Positions 1 through 5,210 of a stretch of DNA of 18,328 nt are shown here, one piece after another. The stretch covers positions 1-18,328 of the forward strand of contig CAJUJP010000061.1 in NCBI GenBank assembly GCA_910586615.1, read 5' to 3'. The DNA is from an uncultured Lachnospiraceae bacterium (GTDB lineage Bacteria; Bacillota; Clostridia; Lachnospirales; Lachnospiraceae). The stretch's first letter is position 1. Each line of letters begins with the position of its first letter. The translations under genes were made by a program, and so were the position numbers. The notes under the pieces are model-generated. The model was not told the origin of the DNA. It searched no databases and saw only the letters and a program-made list of their open reading frames with translations.

Positions 1-46
1 ACTGCGGTCTTTATCTTTCGTATAACTATAACGCTTAATTCAAAGA

Positions 47-100
47 TTACTCAATAATCGCCGCCACACGACCTGAATCAACAGTCCTGCAGACCTCACG
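47..100 (-). repeat. tuf 3'-end repeat, fourth and most decayed copy
   Basis: Read on the minus strand this 54-bp block encodes REVCRTVDSGRVAAIIE and a TAA stop, matching the end of EF-Tu (REGGRTVGSGRVATIIE). By direct comparison 40 of 54 bases match the live tuf end at 5211-5264, with four amino-acid changes. Similarity stops abruptly at the CGTGAGG boundary, where the neighbouring bases are unrelated to tuf. It is not a gene. I read it as an attachment-site relic, possibly the original host tuf end displaced by later insertions. The 46 bases to its left (after the stop) show no clear gene. Confidence 0.85.
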
Positions 101-221
101 GTATTTGAATAGCGTTTTTTGTGGTATTCTCTATACTTTTTGTTGCGGAAAACAACGTAAATTCATTATTTTTGTGTGATGTATTTTTATTTGCATGATT
201 TCTTGCCACCGTTTTGGCACC
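101..221 (-). mobile_element. Left-end flank of cassette 1 with GGTGCC arm-like repeats
   Basis: This flank is collinear with 4008-4117 beside the second tuf tail. From the core edge to the GGCACC-type motif the distance is 105 bp in both, with no net gap; 35 of the first 41 positions and 22 of the last 23 match. An imperfect hairpin (99-114, CGGTAT/ATAGCG) followed by a T run on the plus strand sits at the core edge. Two arm-like repeats, GCCACC (205-210) and GGCACC (216-221), are 11 bp apart. This layout suits the arm of a tyrosine-integrase attachment site, but no integrase is present to confirm it. Confidence 0.6.
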
Positions 222-250
222 AAGAACACCCTTTTCCTGAATAACATTAT

Positions 251-269
251 TTACATGGCGCCAGCACCA
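251..269. repeat. Dyad motif shared with 2079-2097
   Basis: TTACATGGCGCCAGCACCA here matches 18 of 19 bases of 2079-2097. The motif is an imperfect dyad (TGGYGC/GCACCA) and lies about 150-160 bp inside the tuf-tail repeat in both cassettes. It contains the GGTGCC-like word of the arm repeats in inverted form, so it may be a further recombinase or accessory-protein site. The short reading frame across 96-284 runs through this and the left-end flank and is not a credible gene. Confidence 0.45.
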
Positions 270-328
270 TGTATTTATTATCACTAAAGATCCATGGGAC
301 AGACTATATTTTACAACTTACAACCCGT

Positions 329-832
329 TTAATTTTTGGAATTTAAAAATGCTTTTCTATCAATCGAAAAAATATAATCCCCATTTTCATAAAAGGAATT
401 TTGAACCATTCCAGCCTTTCGCATAACTCTATATGATTCTACATTGCTCTTTGCACATCCTCCATAGATTATGTCATATTCCATCTTTTCAAACGCATAA
501 TTTATCAATTCCATAGCACATTGCGTAGCATAACCTTGATTTCGGTATTTTTCATCAATCATATAAAAAAGAACTGTTTTTCCTATTTCGGCTTCTCCGT
601 CTAATCCGCACCAGCCTATTATCACATTTGGTTCTTTCTTTTGAAAAACGCCCAAACACAAATGGCAAATTGATTTCTGTTGATTCTTACTATGAGTATC
701 TTCCATGTATTTTAATGCTTCGTATGCCTTATCTATCGTTGTTTCATGTGGGTATTCCCACATTCTTGCAATCTCCTTAATGTCGTTTTCAGTCACAGTT
801 CGCAGTATTAAATCGTTTGTTTTAAATTCCAC
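329..832 (-). CDS. GNAT family N-acetyltransferase (RimJ/RimL-like)
   Basis: The 167-residue product has the layout of RimJ/RimL-type acetyltransferases, which move an acetyl group from acetyl-CoA to an amine on a protein or small molecule. The opening FKTNDLILRTVTENDI is the usual first strand of the family. IGWCGLD is the central strand, and the acetyl-CoA loop is at about residues 96-102 (YRNQGYAT), followed by VESYRVMRKAGM, typical of the C-terminal helix. The start is GTG at 830-832, overlapping the TAG stop of the upstream kinase by one base (TAGTG) and preceded by GAGGG, so translation is probably coupled to the kinase. Length is normal and no frameshift is seen. Substrate cannot be told. 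It is the distal gene of cassette 1. Confidence 0.85.
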   Translation of the reverse strand: MEFKTNDLILRTVTENDIKEIARMWEYPHETTIDKAYEALKYMEDTHSKNQQKSICHLCLGVFQKKEPNVIIGWCGLDGEAEIGKTVLFYMIDEKYRNQGYATQCAMELINYAFEKMEYDIIYGGCAKSNVESYRVMRKAGMVQNSFYENGDYIFSIDRKAFLNSKN

Positions 833-1332
833 TATTCATTTCCCTCATTATCTATAATAACTTTCATTTCATCAACTATCTGCTGAACACTTTTATTATC
901 TGTGTTGATAACATAATCGCCTTCATATGGTTTTAAATGCAGCCAGAAAAAAGAACATTCATTTGCATCTCCACGTTTTTTATGACGTTCACGCAAAGTT
1001 TCCTCTGAACAGGTCAAGGTAATGCCAATAACAGAATAATCTTTTGCCGTTATATCTTTTAGTATCGCTTCACGAATTGTTTTATCCACAACAACAACCG
1101 ATGAAAAAAAGACATAATCAAAACTAGAGTTTAAATATGTAGATAACGCGAATGACATTGTTTTATCACCATTTCTCAACCTCGGATCATCAACCGAAAA
1201 CGGATTGACATACCATGCCCAATCGCCGTCAAAATAGGCACTGTTCTCATAAGAAGTAAAAAGTTTCTGTGTCACTGTCGTTTTCCCCACACACGGAGAG
1301 CCTGCTATAATAATCAATTTTTGTTTTGACAT
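832..1332 (-). CDS. P-loop nucleotide/small-molecule kinase-like ATPase
   Basis: The 166-residue product opens with strand-Walker A LIIIAGSPCVGKTT (GxxxxGKT, residues 6-19), as in the AAA_33/adenylate- and shikimate-kinase-like group that phosphorylates small substrates. FDYVFFSSVVVVDK at about residues 72-85 may be the Walker B-type strand, and ERHKKRGD near residue 115 resembles the arginine-rich lid. The ATG is preceded by GGGAGGA with good spacing, and an extended -10 promoter lies about 50 bp upstream. It is translationally coupled to the acetyltransferase at 329-832. Substrate is unknown; a role in modifying an antibiotic or metabolite is possible but is not shown by the sequence. Confidence 0.8.
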   Translation of the reverse strand: MSKQKLIIIAGSPCVGKTTVTQKLFTSYENSAYFDGDWAWYVNPFSVDDPRLRNGDKTMSFALSTYLNSSFDYVFFSSVVVVDKTIREAILKDITAKDYSVIGITLTCSEETLRERHKKRGDANECSFFWLHLKPYEGDYVINTDNKSVQQIVDEMKVIIDNEGNE

Positions 1333-1379
1333 CTATAGTCCTCCCATCAATCATTTGAAATTCTACAGCAATATGTCTG

Positions 1380-1388
1380 ATTATACCA
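1380..1388 (-). promoter_or_regulatory. Extended -10 promoter for the kinase-acetyltransferase pair
   Basis: On the minus strand the bases read TGGTATAAT, a TGN plus perfect TATAAT hexamer, about 48 bp before the kinase ATG. No good -35 lies 16-18 bp upstream, which is normal for extended -10 promoters. It gives cassette 1 its own transcription independent of tuf. Confidence 0.55.
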
Positions 1389-1448
1389 CTTCCATTTCCA
1401 ATTTCCCACAAAAATATAGGGCGTTGCAACCGCCACACCCCATATTTC

Positions 1449-1745
1449 TTATCGTTCCAACGACTTTTCAATCTTCTGTTTTTGCTCTTTCAAGTCATTC
1501 TGCTTCTCATAAAGACCGTTGCGCTCTTTGCACAGTTCTTTCATACGCTCCAACTGCGCTCTCACTCCCTCCCGGCAAGCTGGCTCTATCTTCTCATATT
1601 CCCCGGTCAGACTGCGGATTGTATTATTGTTAGTCTTTATCTGCTCTGGCAGGCATACCCAGTCTATCAGATTTTGCACTTCCTCGTTCGTTTCGTAAAG
1701 GTCTGTATTTGATATCCCCCGCCAAAACACTTCCATACGGTGAGC
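1449..1745 (-). pseudogene. Coiled-coil gene fragment, copy 1
   Basis: This frame encodes a highly charged C-terminal part (LPEQIKTNNNTIRSLTGEYE ... QNDLKEQKQKIEKSLER) predicted to be mostly helical and coiled-coil. No proper start exists: the open frame continues right into the copied tuf 3' UTR and begins at a TTG inside the terminator T run, so its first residues (MKLCNNKKVESGAK) are UTR sequence. A second copy lies at 3574-3830; homology starts at about 1706 here. In copy 2 a TAA replaces the CAA (Q) codon and a base is lost, so at least that copy is broken. The family is not recognised. Its place just inside a cassette end suggests a remnant of the mobile-element backbone. Confidence 0.6.
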
Positions 1746-1746
1746 C

Positions 1747-1763
1747 GGCACCGTTTTGGCACC
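1747..1763 (-). repeat. Direct repeats GGTGCC-N5-GGTGCC (arm-like sites)
   Basis: On the plus strand GGCACC (747-752 of the 1000s block) and GGCACC (1758-1763) are separated by GTTTT, an 11-bp period. Copied tuf 3' UTR lies on one side and cassette cargo on the other, so the repeats mark the end of shared sequence. The same word pair with the same spacer is at 205-221, and a single GGCACC at 5100-5105 marks the equivalent boundary behind the live tuf. Directly repeated arm-type sites of this kind are known from tyrosine-integrase attachment sites; that identity is inferred. Confidence 0.55.
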
Positions 1764-1867
1764 ACTTTCCACTTTTTTATTGTTGCAAAGTTTCAAAAAG
1801 GGCTTCCCAATTTCTCGGAAAGCCCCATAAAATCCAGCTTTTACTAATGAATTCGCAAGAATTCTAT
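1764..1867 (-). repeat. Duplicated tuf 3' UTR
   Basis: The sequence between the arm repeat and the tuf-tail stop is nearly the same as 5106-5210 behind the live tuf, including the paired GAATTC words and the terminator. Shared sequence ends at the GGCACC motif in both places. This shows that the repeat unit carried by this element is tail plus UTR plus terminator, not the coding tail alone. Confidence 0.8.
1795..1826 (-). terminator. Rho-independent terminator behind the third tuf tail
   Basis: In the minus-strand sense a GGGCTTTCC / GGAAGCCC-type stem with a GAAA loop is followed by TTTTT. It differs from the live tuf terminator at 5137-5168 by one base that weakens one stem pair. It was probably the active tuf terminator before the later insertions. 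Confidence 0.75.
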
Positions 1868-1921
1868 TTACTCGATGATTGTAGCCACACGACCAGATCC
1901 AACTGTCCTGTCGCCCTCACG
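1868..1921 (-). repeat. tuf 3'-end repeat, third copy
   Basis: The minus strand encodes REGDRTVGSGRVATIIE and TAA. It matches the live tuf end at 45 of 54 bases with a single amino-acid change (G to D). Similarity ends at the CGTGAGG boundary; beyond it are GAGCTC and unrelated AT-rich DNA. It separates cassettes 1 and 2. Confidence 0.9.
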
Positions 1922-2023
1922 AGCTCTCGGAAATGAAATCCAAATGCTTTTCCTTAGTTTTCCTGCTTGCTTTTCTTTATATTATCTAATTTAGCATTAC
2001 ATTTTTACTGTTCTAAAAAATTT

Positions 2024-2042
2024 TAGAGCCAAAATAGAGCCA
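2024..2042 (+). repeat. Direct repeats TAGAGCCA (second arm-like family)
   Basis: TAGAGCCA occurs at 2024-2031 and 2035-2042, an 11-bp period. The same octamer occurs inverted (TGGCTCTA) at 3937-3944, close to the stop of the second tuf tail. The copies therefore lie near both ends of the middle cassette, facing each other, as arm sites on the two sides of an attachment core would. The stretch 1922-2185 holds no credible gene; apart from these repeats and the dyad at 2079-2097 I see only AT-rich sequence. Confidence 0.5.
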
Positions 2043-2078
2043 CTCACAAAATCTCGATTTTCTCCTTATCCACCCTTA

Positions 2079-2097
2079 TTACATGGTGCCAGCACCA
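2079..2097. repeat. Dyad motif shared with 251-269
   Basis: TTACATGGTGCCAGCACCA contains a perfect TGGTGC-CA-GCACCA inverted repeat. It is the second copy of the motif at 251-269 and lies 158 bp from the tuf-tail edge. Function is unknown; recombinase or accessory-factor binding is a guess from its position. Confidence 0.45.
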
Positions 2098-2185
2098 GGT
2101 CTGTACCTGATTAGCAAGGAAAAATACATACATATTCCGCTTAACACTACAAACCAGAGTCCTCAAGTACAGTGCTAAACTGGAA

Positions 2186-2638
2186 TTATCTATGAATATA
2201 CATTCTTGACATCTTCGGTTCACCATCTCCCTGTACCATGCACAAAAACTCCCAACCATATCTTTCATAAAATGTTGTATGGTTTGTTACTAAATATATT
2301 GGCGTTATTCCCTTATTCTTCATATCTGCCACTGCCATATTTAATAAATTCCCGGCAATTCCTTTACAGCGGTATTCTTCTTCTGTATAAACAGCACATA
2401 CATTTGGCGCAAGATCTTTTCTGTTATGAAAATCATTCTCTATTACTCCCAGTCCAGCAACAATCTTTTCACCATCAAGACATAAATACCAGCCATACTC
2501 AGTCTCTTTATTCAAATATGCACTCATGCATTCCATATATGCCTCTTTCGGTACACCCCATTTACTATGAAACCACTCTGCTGCTAAATCTTTTATCATT
2601 GGTTTTTCTACCAGCGTAATATATCTATATTCTTTCAT
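2186..2638 (-). CDS. GNAT family N-acetyltransferase
   Basis: The product of about 150 residues shows the GNAT acetyl-CoA site as YTEEEYRCKGIAGNLLNMAV (R/Q-x-x-G-x-G/A) near residues 89-108, preceded by the strand PNVCAVYT. It is followed by the helix and GITPIYLVTNHTTFYERYGW, typical of small-molecule and protein acetyltransferases. I chose the ATG at 2636-2638 because GGAG lies six bases before it; an upstream in-frame ATG at 2648-2650 has no such site and would add four residues. It is the last gene of cassette 2. A perfect GCAAGC/GCTTGC dyad sits just upstream. The substrate cannot be told. Confidence 0.8.
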   Translation of the reverse strand: MKEYRYITLVEKPMIKDLAAEWFHSKWGVPKEAYMECMSAYLNKETEYGWYLCLDGEKIVAGLGVIENDFHNRKDLAPNVCAVYTEEEYRCKGIAGNLLNMAVADMKNKGITPIYLVTNHTTFYERYGWEFLCMVQGDGEPKMSRMYIHR

Positions 2639-2657
2639 CCTAATCTCCATGCATATC

Positions 2658-2671
2658 GCAAGCCTGCTTGC
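2658..2671. promoter_or_regulatory. Small dyad GCAAGC-CT-GCTTGC before the acetyltransferase
   Basis: A perfect 6-bp inverted repeat with a two-base centre lies 20 bp before the chosen start. It could be an operator or a tight RNA hairpin; a loop of only two bases makes the operator reading slightly better. No convincing promoter pair was found in the adjoining 100 bp. Confidence 0.3.
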
Positions 2672-2736
2672 AATACTGCTTAAATAGAAAGTTGTAAAAT
2701 CTTTGATTTTTCAACCTATCCTCCAAATGTAGCAAT

Positions 2737-2761
2737 AAGCCGAATAGAAACTATCCGGCTT
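2737..2761 (-). terminator. Hairpin behind the DUF1062 remnant
   Basis: AAGCCG-GATAG-TTT-CTATT-CGGCTT on the minus strand forms an 11-bp stem with one wobble and a three-base loop, six bases after the DUF1062 stop. The T run that should follow is weak (TATTGC), so termination is likely but not certain. Confidence 0.5.
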
Positions 2762-2767
2762 AACATC

Positions 2768-3064
2768 TTAACTAAATTCAGCATTATTTCGTTTTAGAAA
2801 AGATATATCTTTCCCATATTTTAAAGCAAGCTCGCAATCATTCTCCATAAAAAGCTCATAATCACCTTGTTTGATTTTTGAAAGTCTCACTCTTTCATAA
2901 ATTGCCAAATTCCAGGAATGTTTACACTTTTTACATCTGTATATCAGCCAAACGTCCACTTGATTACCATTGGCATTCACTCTGAACTTTCCCGAATTAA
3001 TAAACTCCTGCTTCTTCCCGCATCCCCCACAGCGATGATATACTTTTATCGAATCCAACCTCAT
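2768..3064 (-). pseudogene. DUF1062-like zinc-ribbon protein, C-terminally truncated
   Basis: The 98-residue product carries two Cys pairs, CGGCGKK at about residue 12 and CKKCKHSWN at about residue 44. They flank SGKFRVNANGNQVDVWLIYR, which I recognise as the conserved N-terminal part of DUF1062 proteins. Family members as I recall them are about 180-200 residues, so roughly half is missing. The stop is followed within a few bases by a hairpin, which fits a deletion better than a simple frameshift. The ATG overlaps the stop of the CD3324-like gene (TAATG), so the pair is translationally coupled. The family has no assigned function. It might still be made as a short zinc-ribbon protein. Confidence 0.6.
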
Positions 3065-3342
3065 TAAATAGAATCATCCATCTCATTAGTTGTTCTTATG
3101 ATTCTTTGTATACTCTTTTCTGATAGGGAATACATAGTGGCAAGTATTTTTACCGGAATCCCATTTTTATACTTTGTACATATTTCATGATTCCGTATTT
3201 TATAATACTGCTTTGTTTTAGTCCGGCTTCCCCAGACTTTTTTCTCTTTACATGGAATATATATACTTTGTCCACTTACATATTGCTGAATAGTTTCTAT
3301 AAGTTCTTTTGGCAGAACATTTTCTGCACTAACATAGCTCAT
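3064..3342 (-). CDS. CD3324-family small helix-turn-helix protein
   Basis: The 92-residue product begins MSYVSAENVLPKELIETIQQ and contains YIPCKEKKVWG and a C-terminal helix-turn-helix (VKILATMYSLSEKSIQRII, about residues 64-82). This is the pattern I know as the CD3324 family, a compact, probably DNA-binding family of Bacillota. The ATG has AGGAGG seven bases upstream. It overlaps the DUF1062 remnant by one base and has a plausible promoter at 3473-3501. It probably acts as a cytoplasmic regulator; its target is unknown. Family naming is from memory of the motif and was not searched. Confidence 0.75.
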   Translation of the reverse strand: MSYVSAENVLPKELIETIQQYVSGQSIYIPCKEKKVWGSRTKTKQYYKIRNHEICTKYKNGIPVKILATMYSLSEKSIQRIIRTTNEMDDSI

Positions 3343-3409
3343 TATAATCCTCCTGTTATTTTGTGGGGATTCATCCGAGCTTAACTATTCATCTTATTCT
3401 AAGCCCAGA

Positions 3410-3439
3410 CTACTGAGCAATAACATATCTTCTACACAT
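3410..3439 (-). other. Nine-codon reading frame with a strong ribosome binding site
   Basis: ATG followed by CRRYVIAQ and TAG is preceded at good distance by AAAGGAGAG and lies between the promoter at 3473-3501 and the CD3324-like gene. It may be a leader peptide or the remaining start of a deleted gene. The evidence is only the ribosome binding site and position. Confidence 0.25.
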
Positions 3440-3472
3440 AAAACATTCTCTCCTTTCAGCGTTTCTATCTCA

Positions 3473-3501
3473 ATAATACATATTTGAAAGAACGATTACA
3501 A
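3473..3501 (-). promoter_or_regulatory. Probable promoter of the CD3324-DUF1062 pair
   Basis: On the minus strand TTGTAA (3496-3501) and TATTAT (3473-3478) are 17 bp apart. The -35 is weak and the -10 fair. It lies about 130 bp before the CD3324 start. Nothing else is visible in 3343-3573. Confidence 0.45.
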
Positions 3502-3573
3502 CCTCATTCTTGGTTATAAATAAATTTGTTCCGCACGAAATTCTAATTTCCTGTTCTGAACTTACCTTACACT

Positions 3574-3830
3574 TTATCGTTCTAACGACTTCCCAATTTT
3601 CCACTTCTGCCCTTTCAAGTCGTTCTGCTTCTCATACAGATTATTTCGTTTTTTGTGCAGTTCTTTCATGCGTTCCAACTGCGCTCTCACTCCCTCCCGG
3701 CAATCCGGCTCTATCTTCTTATATTCCCCGGTCAGATTACGGATTGTATGATTGTTTTCCTTTATCTGCTCTAATAAGCACACCCAATTTTTAGATTTTA
3801 CACTTCCTTGTCCTTTTCGTAAAGGTCTGT
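3574..3830 (-). pseudogene. Coiled-coil gene fragment, copy 2
   Basis: This is the second copy of the fragment at 1449-1706. Both end in KSLER and a TAA, and share CREGVRAQLERMKEL and QNDLKxQKxKIxKSLER. Relative to copy 1, a TAA stands where copy 1 has CAA and one base is missing a little further on, so the N-terminal part is in another frame. It is a broken remnant. Like copy 1 it lies just inside the cassette boundary next to a tuf tail, which suggests both cassettes descend from elements with a common backbone. Family not recognised. Confidence 0.55.
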
Positions 3831-3881
3831 TAAATTCCGGCAAGTGACTTTTCCTTTTGTTCGCTATTATTTTTAGACATT

Positions 3882-3916
3882 AAAAAACCGCAACCCCTTG
3901 ATTTCTCAAAGGATTG
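3882..3916 (-). terminator. Rho-independent terminator behind the second tuf tail
   Basis: The minus strand forms CAATCCTTTGA / TCAAGGGGTTG around a GAAA loop, followed by CGG and TTTTTT. The sequence differs from the terminators at 1795-1826 and 5137-5168, but the plan is the same: GAAA tetraloop, G/C-rich stem, T run, within 40-75 bp of the tuf stop. Confidence 0.7.
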
Positions 3917-3936
3917 CTGTGCTTATTTTACTTATT

Positions 3937-3944
3937 TGGCTCTA
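3937..3944 (-). repeat. Inverted TAGAGCCA arm-like site at the right end of cassette 2
   Basis: The octamer TAGAGCCA, found twice near the other end of this cassette (2024-2042), is present here in opposite orientation, 10 bp from the tuf-tail stop. Taken alone an octamer could occur by chance; the meaning comes from all three copies sitting at cassette ends. Confidence 0.4.
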
Positions 3945-3953
3945 ATCACAAGA

Positions 3954-4007
3954 TTACTCGATGATAGTAGCCACACGGCCAGAACCAACAGTTCTACCAC
4001 CCTCACG
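3954..4007 (-). repeat. tuf 3'-end repeat, second copy
   Basis: The minus strand encodes REGGRTVGSGRVATIIE and TAA, identical in protein to the live EF-Tu tail. The five base differences from 5211-5264 (49 of 54 match) are all synonymous, for example CGT for AGG and GTG for GTT. This means the copy was under coding selection until recently or came from another functional tuf. The codons before it (TTC ATA TAG) are not tuf, so it cannot be part of a complete gene. Confidence 0.92.
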
Positions 4008-4127
4008 CTATATGAATAGCGTTTTTCGATGTATTTTCTATACTTTTTATGGTTGAAATCTGCGTATTTTCGCTAGTGTTGTATGGTCTATTGATATTTG
4101 CATGATTTCTTGGCACCGGGATGCACC
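4006..4127 (-). mobile_element. Left-end flank of cassette 3: core-edge hairpin and GGTGCC repeats
   Basis: A perfect inverted repeat CGCTAT-ATGA-ATAGCG (4006-4021) overlaps the last two bases of the tuf tail and is followed by TTTTT on the plus strand. The flank then runs collinearly with 101-210. GGCACC (4112-4117) and TGCACC (4122-4127) form the arm-like repeat. The gap 3844-4153 holds no gene; it consists of the terminator, the tuf tail and this flank. Confidence 0.6.
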
Positions 4128-4153
4128 TCTCAATCAAACTGAAAAGAATCTAT

Positions 4154-4786
4154 CTACTTCATTTTAAATGATTTTTCCACCAATGCAAGAGTCTCTTCTA
4201 TTGTTCTTTTATCATCTCTTATAATAACGTTAAAACCAGAATTTAGAAACTGATCGTATATTTCCTTTGAATTAACACGTTTTAAGCATTCTCTAAAATT
4301 TTCCATCGCTTTGTCAGTGTCTTCTTCCTTTAATAATAATTGATACAAAAACTGTTTTTCCTTATCTGGTCGCTCAAAAAATCTATTAACAGATATTTCT
4401 GGTTCTGCCAACATAATTAAAACATGATCATTATCTGATACTTCTGCCAATACTTCTACTGGAATATTGGTATCAACAAATATCATTTTATCTTGTTTAG
4501 ATAAATCTTCAAGAATTTGTAATTCCAAAATAGTGCATTCTCTCGTAGTTTCTTTAATCCATGCTTCATATTCATCCGGAGTTCTTCTGATAAACTCTCT
4601 CCAATCCTTTAAATCCCTTGTATATGTCAAACCCGGAAATTCACAACTGTCTAACTCTGACATTCGTGCATCATGGTAGTTTTCTTCACATGCTATTCCA
4701 TTATATTTTTCTGCCAACATTTTTACCATAGTCGATTTGCCTGCATATGCGGTTCCATTAATAAAATAAACATTGTTGAATTTCAT
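4154..4786 (-). CDS. P-loop kinase-like ATPase
   Basis: The 210-residue product begins FNNVYFINGTAYAGKSTMVK, a strand followed by Walker A GTAYAGKST (about residues 11-19). DKMIFVDTNIPVEV at about residues 99-112 is a likely Walker B strand, and HVLIMLAEPEISVNRFFERPD gives the usual strand then arginine-containing lid. This is the plan of small-molecule and nucleotide kinases; the exact family is not recognised. The ATG follows the stop of the truncated acetyltransferase by one base (TAG-T-ATG), with GGGAGAAA five bases upstream, so it was coupled to that gene. Not closely similar to the 166-residue kinase of cassette 1. Confidence 0.78.
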   Translation of the reverse strand: MKFNNVYFINGTAYAGKSTMVKMLAEKYNGIACEENYHDARMSELDSCEFPGLTYTRDLKDWREFIRRTPDEYEAWIKETTRECTILELQILEDLSKQDKMIFVDTNIPVEVLAEVSDNDHVLIMLAEPEISVNRFFERPDKEKQFLYQLLLKEEDTDKAMENFRECLKRVNSKEIYDQFLNSGFNVIIRDDKRTIEETLALVEKSFKMK

Positions 4787-4787
4787 A

Positions 4788-5096
4788 CTATTTCTCCCAC
4801 TCTTGCTTCAACAACCGATATTCCAATCGTGTTTTCATTTTCCCATCGTGCCACTCATAATCAACATACTCCGCTTCCTTAATCAGACCACATTTTTGCA
4901 TAACTCTTTCCGAGCCAACATTCTCAGCCAGACATCCTGTGGTCACTCTGTACACGTTATGTTCCGTAAAAGCAAACTCCAGAACCTTTTTTAAAGCCTC
5001 CGTTGTATACCCATTTCCCCAGAACTTGGGATATGAGAAATACCCGGCATGAACCAGTTTTCCCGCTGGCGTATTGTCTGTCACTGTGTAGCCCAT
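4788..5096 (-). pseudogene. GNAT acetyltransferase, N-terminally truncated
   Basis: The remaining 102 codons hold the C-terminal half of a RimJ/RimL-type acetyltransferase: AGYFSYPKFWGNGYTTEALK (acetyl-CoA loop WGNGYT) and NVGSERVMQKCGLIKEAEYV. About 70 N-terminal residues are missing compared with the usual length. The break lies within a few bases of GGCACC (5100-5105), where the sequence turns into tuf 3' UTR. The frame stays open into the UTR up to a TTG in the terminator, but there is no ribosome binding site, so it is probably not made. The kinase downstream has lost its original promoter and may depend on readthrough of the tuf terminator. Confidence 0.75.
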
Positions 5097-5099
5097 TTT

Positions 5100-5105
5100 G
5101 GCACC
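5100..5105 (-). repeat. GGTGCC arm-like site at the right end of cassette 3
   Basis: GGCACC on the plus strand, in TTTTGGCACC context, marks the point where similarity between the two tuf 3' UTRs (5106-5210 and 1764-1867) ends. The second repeat 11 bp away seen at 1747-1763 is degenerate here. Confidence 0.45.
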
Positions 5106-5136
5106 GCTTACAACTTTTCCACTGTTGCAAAGTTTC

Positions 5137-5168
5137 AAAAAGGGCTTCCCGATTTCTCGGAAAGCCCC
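5137..5168 (-). terminator. tuf terminator
   Basis: The minus strand forms GGGCTTTCCGA-GAAA-TCGGGAAGCCC with one mismatch, followed by TTTTT, 43 bases after the tuf stop. It is the functional terminator of the str operon/tuf and, by comparison with 1795-1826, was brought in with the element rather than being the ancestral host terminator. Confidence 0.85.
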
Positions 5169-5210
5169 ATAAAATCTAGCTTTTTACTAATGAATTCGCA
5201 AGAATTCTAT

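Noticed and set aside
96..284. 62-codon frame next to the fourth tuf tail
   Set aside because: It consists of the conserved non-coding flank, arm repeats and dyad; the equivalent stretch at 4008-4127 is not open in the same way.
2044..2268. 74-codon frame across the end of the cassette 2 acetyltransferase
   Set aside because: It overlaps a recognised gene in another frame and ends through the dyad and non-coding flank; no ribosome binding site.
1868..4007. Remnants of whole duplicated tuf genes
   Set aside because: All three copies start at exactly the same base and none shows tuf sequence upstream of CGTGAGG, which random decay of full copies would not give.
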